A stretch of DNA of 13,040 bases from an uncultured Anaerolineae bacterium (GTDB lineage Bacteria; Chloroflexota; Anaerolineae; Anaerolineales; Villigracilaceae). Below, piece after piece: positions 1 through 5,842 of the stretch (its first letter is position 1; each line of letters begins with the position of its first letter). Both the position numbers and the translations under genes were made by a program. The notes beneath the pieces were generated by a model, which ran no database searches, had not been told where the DNA came from, and saw only the letters and a program-made list of their open reading frames with translations. The stretch covers positions 1 to 13,040 of the forward strand of contig CAINXK010000079.1 in assembly GCA_903854805.1 (NCBI GenBank). The letters are read 5' to 3'.

Positions 1-237
1 CTGCCGCAAGCCAACTTGAGGGACGCGCTGGTGCGGGCCGAACAGATCCGCCAGGATTTCAGTAATCTGCGCATAGAAGCGCTGACAGATGAAATCTCAC
101 CGACGCTTTCGGTGGGTGTGGCAGCATTCCCCGAGCACGGCGCCAGCATTGACAGGTTGATCCAGGCGGCGGACCGGGCTTTGTATGCGGCCAAGGCCGC
201 CGGACGCAACTGTATCAGCCTGGCAGAGGTTGGTTAG
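1..237 (+). CDS. GGDEF-domain diguanylate cyclase, C-terminal fragment (cut by window start)
   Basis: The reading frame is open from the first base and ends at TAG 235-237, so this is the last 78 residues of a protein that starts outside the window. The visible part matches the end of a GGDEF domain: a TLSVGVAAFP strand, then the AADRALYAAKAAGRN helix and loop typical of the last part of the fold. Family knowledge: GGDEF domains make c-di-GMP from two GTP. The active-site GG(D/E)EF motif lies upstream of the window, so activity cannot be judged. The tail is closely similar to the C-terminus of the next gene (RAEMIRKDF, AADVAMYAAKNAGRN there), which suggests paralogues, perhaps a tandem duplication. 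A TTG at 16 could start an ORF in this frame but would cut through the domain, so it is not a real start. Confidence 0.9.
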   Translation: MPQANLRDALVRAEQIRQDFSNLRIEALTDEISPTLSVGVAAFPEHGASIDRLIQAADRALYAAKAAGRNCISLAEVG

Positions 238-465
238 CGGCGTGTTACACAGATTTATTGCAAATTCATGGCAGACTCTGGACCAGTACAATTTGTCTAT
301 TCACAAAATTGGCTAAAAGATTAAAATATTTGGTACATGTCTGATATCTGCCAGTACTCACAGGGGATAACCAGGCCAGCTTATTTCGAGTAGAATACTT
401 TAGCCAGAGATTCAGGTGGTTGTGTGGCATCGTGTATTTGTGTAGGGATCATTCCAGGTTTTTTT

Positions 466-482
466 AAAGGAGATTAAAGGTG
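466..482 (+). promoter_or_regulatory. Ribosome binding site fixing a GTG start
   Basis: AAAGGAG at 466-472 lies 7 bases before GTG 480. An in-frame ATG at 498 is preceded by the weaker AGGGG. The stronger Shine-Dalgarno favours the GTG, though the ATG cannot be excluded. The 238-479 intergenic region has AT-rich stretches, but I see no convincing promoter or terminator in it. Confidence 0.6.
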
Positions 483-3400
483 GACCAGGGGCACTCTATG
501 AGTGATATTTTTACCAACCAATTCGATATTTCACCAGCGCGAAGCCAGAGCAGAGCGGGTTTAGCGTTGCATTTGCTTGGAACCGGGCTGCTGTATTTAC
601 TGCTGGCGCGGATCAGTTTACATTTTGTGTATGCGCCGGTGGATGTGGCCTCGGTATGGCCTCCCAGCGGGCTGGCGCTGGCAGCTGTCTTGTTGACCCA
701 GCGCCGCTATTGGCCGGCCATATTTGCGGTTCTGTTTGCCTCCATTACCTTCGCCAACCTGCTCGCCAGCAATAGTCTGCTTGTCAGCCTGGCTTTTGCC
801 TTTGCGAACTGCGCCGAAAGCCTGCTGATCGCCAGCATGCTGGCTCGCTGGTTGGGTTCTCCTCTCAGATTCGATACGATCCGTGAAGTACTGATCTTTT
901 TTATGGTGGTTACGCTGGGTAATGCGCTGACTGCCGTGTTAGGTGCGAGCGTGGCGGTCTTTGCGGTTGGGGTTGGTTTCTGGAAGGTCTGGCTGAGTTG
1001 GTGGGTTGCGGATGGCCTGGGGATCGTCCTGGTGACACCGTTGCTCCTGGTCTGGACGCCGGTTTACCAGGGCAGCAGTTTTTATGCCTGGGGTCAGCAA
1101 AGTCGCAAATGGAAGGCTGAGAAAATCCTGGAAGGTGCAGCGCTGCTGAGCGCCAGTGCAGCTTTGTCTGGTTACCTTTTCCTGGTCAAACACCTGGTGT
1201 CGGCGGACGCGGTGCTGAGCACCTACATGCTGTTTCCGCTCTTGATCTGGGCTGGGCTGCGTTTTAACCAGCGTTTTATGGCCTGCCTGTTGACGCTTAT
1301 CAGCCTGTTTGCGATCCTGGGTACCGTGAATAACCTGGGGCAGTTTGCAGGTGGTGGCGATAATCCTGAGAACAGCCTGCAGACCGTCCAGTTGTACCTG
1401 GGGGTGCTGATCTTTACTTCCTACGTGTTCCTGGCAGTCTTCAGCGAATTCAAGCATAACGGGATAAAATTGGCCAGAAGCGAGGCGGGTTATCGCGGAC
1501 TGTTCCTGAATGCTTCGATCGGTATTTTTTATGCGCGCCCGGATGGCAGTTTCTTCCAGGTCAATCCCAGGCTGGCTAGTATGCTGGGCTACCTCTCACC
1601 GCGGGAGCTGCTGGCGGCAACCAGCGATATTGGTGGGCAGGTCTTTGTGGACCGCAGCAACTATCTGGAGCTGGTGGCTGCAGTTCCGCAGCTGGATGGT
1701 TGGCTGCAAACTGACTGTACCGGGCGGCACGGCGCTGGGCGCGAGATTCTGACCAGGGTCTCGCTGCGTGCTGTGAAGTCGGATGGCGTCAGCCCGGCTT
1801 ACCTGGAAGGTTTCGTGGAAGATATTACTGAACCCAGGCGCATTGAGCGGGCCCTGTTGGAAACGGTTCAGGAGTTCCGCAGCATCGTGGATTCTTCGCC
1901 ATCGGCCATGCAGCTCTTCCAGCTGGAAGAGGACAGCCGGCTGGTGCTGACCAATTCCAACCCGGCCGCCGACCTGGTGTTGGAGCTTGATCATCTGAAC
2001 TTGATGGGCCAGAGCATGGATACGATCCTGCCGGAGCTGGCGAAACCTGAAACAATGCAGTTGTGCATACGGGTGGCGCGCGGCGAAATTGGGAACCAGG
2101 CTCTGGAAATTCAGTTCCAGGGTTCGCGCAAGGATGGGTGCTTTGATCTCCACATATACGGCACCAGTCCGGGGGTCATCATCCTGGAATATCTGGATAT
2201 CACCGAGCGCAAATTGAGCGAGCGCATCACCCAGGCGCGCGGCAGGCTGCTGGAGTTTGCGGGGACGCACAGCCTGGATGAACTGCTGCAGGCTGCGCTG
2301 GATGAAACTGAGGCCCTGACCGGCAGCCAGGTTGGTTTTTATCATTTCCTGGAGGCCGACCAGGCTACCTTGTGGTTGCAGAGCTGGTCAACTCGCACGG
2401 CACAGTCGTATTGCCGGGCTGAAGGCAAAGGCGCGCATTACTCGGTGGATCAGGCCGGGGTCTGGGCAGATTGCGTCCGGGAAAAGCGTGCGGTCATTCA
2501 TAATGATTATGCAGCACTGCTAAACCGCAAAGGCCTGCCGGAAGGGCATGCCAAGCTTAGCCGGGAACTGGTGGTGCCTGTTCTGCGCAACCAGAAGATC
2601 GTGGCCATCCTGGGGGTGGGTAACAAGCCCTGGGACTATACTGAGCGCGATCTGCAGGCTGTTGTTGAGCTGGCGGAACTGGCTTGGGATATTGTCGGAC
2701 GCAAACGGGCTGAGCAGGCGCTGCAAAAAAGTGAGGCGCTTTTGAACGAAACCCAGGCGCTGGCCAAAGTGGGCGGTTGGGAATATGACTGCCTGCTGAA
2801 AAAAACCAGCTGGACGCGCGAGGTTTACCAGATTTACGGCATTTCTGAAGAGTGTGATCTCAGTCAGGTGGTACCAGGGAGTGGTTATTATGAAGCGCAA
2901 GACCAGCTGGTATTAAATGAAGCCTTGCGACTGGCGGTTGAGCATGGGCAGGTCTTTGACCTGGAACTGCGCTTTGTGACTGCGCAAGGGAAACATCTGT
3001 GGGTGCGCACACGCGGCAACGCAATTCTGCAAAATGGTGTCGTCTCAAAAGTGACCGGTACCATCATGGATATCAGCGAGCGCAAAATGGCCGAACTGGC
3101 CCTGGAAGCGAGCGAGGAACAGCTCAGATTGGCGATGGACGCTTCCACCGATGGTTTGTGGGATTGGTATCCGCAAAAGAATATCACATATTTCAACCAG
3201 GCTTACCTGGCCATGCTGGGCTACGTCCAAGGAGAGGTGCCGGTTACGATGGAAGGCTGGTTCGATATTCTTCATCCGGACGACCAGGAATTAATGCGCC
3301 AGACGAATGACGACTGGCTGCAAGGCCGGGTCAGAAGCTGTGAGATCGAGATCCGCTTAAGGGCCAGGGATGGCAGTTATAAATGGATCCTGAGCCGTGG

Positions 3401-4073
3401 CAAGGTGGTCAAGTGGGATGCTGATAACCGGCCGCTGCGGATCATTGGGACGCATGTGGATATCACCGAACGCAAGCTGGATGAAGAAGTGCAGCAGATT
3501 GTCAAAACCAAGCTGGAAGGCCGGCTTGTGGAAAGTGAGGCAATCCAGGAGTCTTTGATCCAGCTGGCTACCCGCGATGGCCTGACGGGTCTGTATAACC
3601 GGCGCTTTATGAATGACAGCCTGCTGCATGAGCTGGTGCGTGCAGAGCGTGAAGGCAGCACGGTGTGTGTGTTGTTACTGGATATCGATCATTTTAAGCA
3701 ATTCAATGATACCTATGGGCACCAGGTTGGGGATGATGTCTTGGTGGCCCTCAGCAGCCTGCTGCTTGCTTCCACCCGCGAGAGCGACATTGCCTGCCGC
3801 TTCGGTGGCGAGGAGTTTGTGGTGATCTTGCCAGGGGCAGATGCTGATGGTGCTTTGAATCGTGCTGAAATGATCCGCAAGGATTTTAGCCTGCTGCGTA
3901 CCAAGACGGATAATCTTGGGGCGACGGTTTCGGTGGGGCTGGCGATTTACCCGCAGCATGGGCTGACTGTCGATGATATCCTGCGGGCGGCGGATGTGGC
4001 CATGTATGCTGCCAAGAATGCCGGGCGCAACTGTGTGCGGATCTTCAAGGAGTTCTCAGCCATCCAACGCTAG
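480..4073 (+). CDS. Membrane-bound MASE1-PAS-PAS-GAF-PAS-PAS-GGDEF diguanylate cyclase
   Basis: A 1197-residue sensor predicted to make c-di-GMP at the cytoplasmic membrane. Residues about 25-325 are very hydrophobic with several membrane segments and the WPPSGLALAAVLL motif typical of MASE1. PAS-like domains follow at about 335-450 and 455-580, a GAF domain at about 585-740, and two more PAS domains at about 750-870 and 880-995. The three best-defined PAS domains end in the DIT/SER(K) linker. A short coiled stretch leads to GGDEF at about 1028-1190. The catalytic motif is GGEEF (1109-1113), with DIDHFK upstream. The inhibitory I-site RESD (1100-1103) sits exactly five residues before it, so product inhibition is expected. 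No EAL or HD-GYP domain is visible, so it looks synthetic only. The MASE1 ligand is generally unknown; PAS and GAF ligands cannot be read from sequence. It lies downstream of a paralogous GGDEF gene with a 242-base gap, so it is probably transcribed separately. Confidence 0.93.
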   Translation: MDQGHSMSDIFTNQFDISPARSQSRAGLALHLLGTGLLYLLLARISLHFVYAPVDVASVWPPSGLALAAVLLTQRRYWPAIFAVLFASITFANLLASNSLLVSLAFAFANCAESLLIASMLARWLGSPLRFDTIREVLIFFMVVTLGNALTAVLGASVAVFAVGVGFWKVWLSWWVADGLGIVLVTPLLLVWTPVYQGSSFYAWGQQSRKWKAEKILEGAALLSASAALSGYLFLVKHLVSADAVLSTYMLFPLLIWAGLRFNQRFMACLLTLISLFAILGTVNNLGQFAGGGDNPENSLQTVQLYLGVLIFTSYVFLAVFSEFKHNGIKLARSEAGYRGLFLNASIGIFYARPDGSFFQVNPRLASMLGYLSPRELLAATSDIGGQVFVDRSNYLELVAAVPQLDGWLQTDCTGRHGAGREILTRVSLRAVKSDGVSPAYLEGFVEDITEPRRIERALLETVQEFRSIVDSSPSAMQLFQLEEDSRLVLTNSNPAADLVLELDHLNLMGQSMDTILPELAKPETMQLCIRVARGEIGNQALEIQFQGSRKDGCFDLHIYGTSPGVIILEYLDITERKLSERITQARGRLLEFAGTHSLDELLQAALDETEALTGSQVGFYHFLEADQATLWLQSWSTRTAQSYCRAEGKGAHYSVDQAGVWADCVREKRAVIHNDYAALLNRKGLPEGHAKLSRELVVPVLRNQKIVAILGVGNKPWDYTERDLQAVVELAELAWDIVGRKRAEQALQKSEALLNETQALAKVGGWEYDCLLKKTSWTREVYQIYGISEECDLSQVVPGSGYYEAQDQLVLNEALRLAVEHGQVFDLELRFVTAQGKHLWVRTRGNAILQNGVVSKVTGTIMDISERKMAELALEASEEQLRLAMDASTDGLWDWYPQKNITYFNQAYLAMLGYVQGEVPVTMEGWFDILHPDDQELMRQTNDDWLQGRVRSCEIEIRLRARDGSYKWILSRGKVVKWDADNRPLRIIGTHVDITERKLDEEVQQIVKTKLEGRLVESEAIQESLIQLATRDGLTGLYNRRFMNDSLLHELVRAEREGSTVCVLLLDIDHFKQFNDTYGHQVGDDVLVALSSLLLASTRESDIACRFGGEEFVVILPGADADGALNRAEMIRKDFSLLRTKTDNLGATVSVGLAIYPQHGLTVDDILRAADVAMYAAKNAGRNCVRIFKEFSAIQR

Positions 4074-4089
4074 GTTCCGCAAGGCGTAT

Positions 4090-4268
4090 TACCACACGGG
4101 GTGCCAGTTTGGGCTTGCCCCGATAACCCATCCGCTCTTTCACACCCTTCCTAAAAATGGGAAGGGTGTGAAAGAGCCTTTATTACGGGGGCAAACCAGC
4201 GATTATTATTCGCTCGAGCAGCAGAACCAGCCAGGTTCAGTGCCAAAACGAAGAGCGCGTGAGTAAAT
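4090..4268 (+). repeat. Intergenic structured repeat, copy A
   Basis: The core at 4188-4256 starts GGGGCAAACC and ends CGAAGAGC, matching cores at 5569-5641, 12620-12688, 12832-12900 and 12947-13015. The flanks (GTGCCAGTTT at about 4101, ACCCATCC at about 4126) also match the sequence between the right-hand copies. Before the core lies a perfect 17-bp stem, 4135-4151 with 4160-4176, and an 8-base loop. Inside the core AGCGA (4198-4202) pairs with TCGCT (4210-4214). The long hairpin is not followed by a T-run on either strand, so it is not a textbook terminator, although it follows the stop of the large cyclase gene by about 60 bases. Confidence 0.8.
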
Positions 4269-4514
4269 GCTGCCAGGCGTATTTTGTGACCTGAGCCGGG
4301 CTGGGCGAGCAAGGCCGCGGGCTGTTTCCCGCTGGAGTGGTGTTGGGCGGGGATGTAAAACAGCGCAGCGCAAGAATAACCACAAAAACTTGTTTGTCGC
4401 TTGTTTTTAGCAGAGCCGCGCCTGAGACTGGTCAGATTGATAAAAAAGGTTCTGCGTTTAAAAGCTGGTCAACGCTGGTTTTCATGCGAGTATGCTTTCA
4501 ACACCCAGCACAGC
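4269..4514. other. Non-coding remainder between convergent GGDEF genes
   Basis: I find no supported gene here. A small hairpin GCGGG (4317-4321) with CCCGC (4328-4332) is present. ORFs that cross this stretch run on antisense to the minus-strand GGDEF gene and look like chance frames. No clear terminator for the minus-strand gene is visible below 4515. Confidence 0.6.
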
Positions 4515-5195
4515 TCAGCCCCAGCGTTCAATTTCATTCACCCCAAATTTCCCCAGCAGATCATCAAGGGCCTCCCTCAACAGCTCGGCTTCTCCGGCCT
4601 GGCGCTCAGCGGCAAGTTTGCTGAGGCGTTCGAGCTGGGTCTGAGTATAGTGTGAGGTTTTTGGCAGCATCTTCTCATCATAGGCCAGCCTGACTTTGCT
4701 GCGGCCGGTAATCTTGGCCCGGTAAAGCGCCTGATCCGCTTTGCGCATCAACTCTGATTTTAAGCGCCCATCCATCGGGTAACAGGAGATGCCCGCGCTG
4801 ATGGATATTCCGTTGATCTGGTGGCCGTCTTTGCCGGATTCGATGGCTGTCTGCTCAGCTGCCGCGCGCATTTTTTCGATGGCCAGGAAGGCTTGCTCAC
4901 GCTCCACGCCGGGGAAAATGATCACAAATTCATCACCGCCATAGCGGCAGGGTAAGCCATCGCTGCCTGAAGCGAGCTTTAGCATTTCTGCCAGGCTTTT
5001 TAAGACATGATCGCCAGCGGTATGCCCAAACTGTTCGTTGATCCGGAAAAAATTATCAATATCAATAAATGCCAACGAAAGCGGGGTATCGGTGCCTTTA
5101 TACTTTTCCAGAATACCATCCAGCGTTTCATGGAAGACCTTTCGGGTTGACAAGCCGGTTAATTCATCCTGTTGTTGAGAAGTACCTGTGTTCAT
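4515..5195 (-). CDS. Soluble GGDEF diguanylate cyclase with C-terminal ribbon-helix-helix-like tail
   Basis: A 226-residue protein with no membrane segment and almost no N-terminal extension. The GGDEF domain spans residues about 8-172: DELTGL near the start, the metal-binding aspartate in FIDIDNF (D45), substrate-site N53 and D62, and the catalytic GGDEF itself at 86-90. Aligned on LPCRYGGDEF, the I-site RxxD positions hold G77 and G80, so product inhibition through the primary I-site is not expected. Residues about 176-216 (KTSHYTQ, then QLERLSKLA, then LLREALDDLL) follow a strand-helix-helix pattern like CopG/Arc ribbon-helix-helix proteins. That suggests DNA binding or dimerisation; it is an inference. 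The ATG at 5195 follows AAAAGGAG with 6 bases of spacing. A near-consensus promoter with two dyads lies upstream. It runs toward the large cyclase gene, separated from it by repeat copy A. Confidence 0.9.
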   Translation of the reverse strand: MNTGTSQQQDELTGLSTRKVFHETLDGILEKYKGTDTPLSLAFIDIDNFFRINEQFGHTAGDHVLKSLAEMLKLASGSDGLPCRYGGDEFVIIFPGVEREQAFLAIEKMRAAAEQTAIESGKDGHQINGISISAGISCYPMDGRLKSELMRKADQALYRAKITGRSKVRLAYDEKMLPKTSHYTQTQLERLSKLAAERQAGEAELLREALDDLLGKFGVNEIERWG

Positions 5196-5216
5196 AGCAT
5201 GCTCCTTTTGAATATG

Positions 5217-5272
5217 TTGCTAGAATATAACAATATAATTTATTTACATATTACTTGTTAATAATATAACAA
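5217..5272. promoter_or_regulatory. Two operator-like dyads at the GGDEF gene promoter
   Basis: Dyad 1 is TTGTTA (5255-5260), 6 bases, TAACAA (5267-5272); its 6-base spacer is exactly the minus-strand -10 box. Dyad 2 is TTGCTA (5217-5222), 5 bases, TAACAA (5228-5233), within the predicted leader. The 10-mer AATATAACAA occurs at 5224-5233 and 5263-5272. A further perfect 9-bp inverted pair, AATATGTTG (5211-5219) and CAACATATT (5270-5278), encloses both. A dimeric repressor binding here would block open-complex formation. The regulator is unknown; the RHH-like tail of the gene product is one candidate. Confidence 0.55.
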
Positions 5273-5289
5273 CATATTATTTGAGTCAA
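5261..5289 (-). promoter_or_regulatory. Sigma-70-type promoter of the small GGDEF gene
   Basis: Read on the minus strand, TTGACT (5289-5284) is followed by exactly 17 bases and then TATTAT (5266-5261). Both boxes are one base from consensus, and the region is very AT-rich against a GC-rich background. Transcription would begin near 5254, leaving a leader of about 60 bases that holds the second dyad. Confidence 0.8.
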
Positions 5290-5340
5290 GAGGCGGATGG
5301 AGTCTGGGTGTGGTGTTGCCAGTTCTTGGCGATGACCTCG

Positions 5341-5396
5341 CATATACTCACCAGCTCTTCGTTCTAGCACTTAACCAGCCCGGTTCTGCCGCTCAG
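5341..5396 (-). repeat. Inverted partial copy (B') of the intergenic repeat
   Basis: Reverse-complemented, this stretch reads CTGAGCGGCAGAACC at one end, then a GGTTAAGTGC-type middle, then GAACGAAGAGCTGGTGAGTA. That matches the 3' half of the repeat core plus its right flank. The 5' half with the internal hairpin is missing. Sequence just before it (GTTGCCAGTTCTTGGCGATGAC, about 5313-5334) resembles the left flank of a full unit in direct orientation, so copies have probably recombined here. Confidence 0.7.
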
Positions 5397-5476
5397 AAGT
5401 TGACGCCGTTGAGTTTGTCGCCGCGCAGATTGGTCCCGGGTTTCTGTTCAGCGGGAGTGAGTTCATGGCGCAGTTC
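5393..5476 (-). pseudogene. Possible C-terminal remnant of a pentapeptide-repeat-like gene
   Basis: On the minus strand one frame reads ELRHELTPAEQKPG, then NLRGDKLNGVNF and a stop (5395-5393). The last part fits the pentapeptide-repeat rhythm (NLRG-D, KLNG-V, NF). No start or body of such a gene is present; upstream in this frame the sequence runs into repeat copy B. The stop lies at the edge of inverted copy B'. This could be a relic cut by repeat insertion, or chance. Confidence 0.25.
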
Positions 5477-5496
5477 AATGGCAGGCCCCCACCTAA

Positions 5497-5650
5497 CCTC
5501 CCCCGATTGCGCCCCGCAAAGTGCGCGGGACGAAATCGGGGGAGGGACAAGACCAGACCGCCAGTGGCGGGGCAAACCGGCCGGCGATTTTCAATCGCCC
5601 GAGCAGCAGAACCAGGATGGTTGGGTGCCAAAACGAAGAGCTTGTGAGTA
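5497..5650 (+). repeat. Intergenic structured repeat, copy B
   Basis: A perfect 12-bp stem, 5497-5508 with 5534-5545, with a smaller CCCGC/GCGGG stem inside, stands where copy A has its 17-bp hairpin, although the sequences differ. A CCGCC-AGT-GGCGG hairpin follows (5558-5570). The core is 5569-5641, and its internal stem GGCGATT (5583-5589) pairs with AATCGCC (5593-5599). The right flank GTGAGTAAAT matches copy A. This copy ends just before the LexA-like site and the phage-like segment. Confidence 0.8.
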
Positions 5651-5665
5651 AATCCGAGTCATTTA

Positions 5666-5681
5666 TAGTACAATTGTTCTA
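5666..5681. promoter_or_regulatory. LexA/SOS-box-like palindrome upstream of the phage-like segment
   Basis: The 16-base site TAGTACAATTGTTCTA is palindromic except for one pair. It resembles the Gram-positive-type LexA box GAAC-N4-GTTC, here GTAC-AATT-GTTC with one mismatch. It lies about 160 bases before the chosen start of the replication-like gene and may sit in its promoter region. Control by LexA or a phage repressor is inferred from the motif and position only. Confidence 0.45.
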
Positions 5682-5842
5682 ATTATGTGGTGCGTTCAGA
5701 TGGGACACACAGCACGGTGTTCATGCCGTGCTGTGGTTGTGAGCGGCTGTCTGCGCTGGGTAGGGCTGTGCTCGTTGTTCAGGGCATGGGTTGTTCGCAA
5801 CCCTTTGTGGTCCCAGTTTGTATGAAGCCATGGGAGGTAACT

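Noticed and set aside
238..479. Promoter for the large cyclase (for example TAGAAT at 391-396 or TACAAT at 287-292)
   Set aside because: Neither hexamer has an acceptable -35 at 16-18 bases, so I do not report one.
1596..2345. 249-residue minus-strand ORF inside the large cyclase gene
   Set aside because: Antisense to conserved PAS domains; composition typical of a shadow frame.
5310..5651. 113-residue plus-strand ORF over repeat copies B' and B
   Set aside because: It consists almost entirely of repeat sequence with hairpins; similar short frames appear at every copy.
5687..5842. Start of the replication-like gene at GTG 5687, giving a 512-residue protein
   Set aside because: The extra 52 residues are Cys-rich and without domain character, and GTG 5687 lacks a good ribosome site. 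GTG 5843 has GGGAGG at ideal spacing. The extra stretch is better read as leader.
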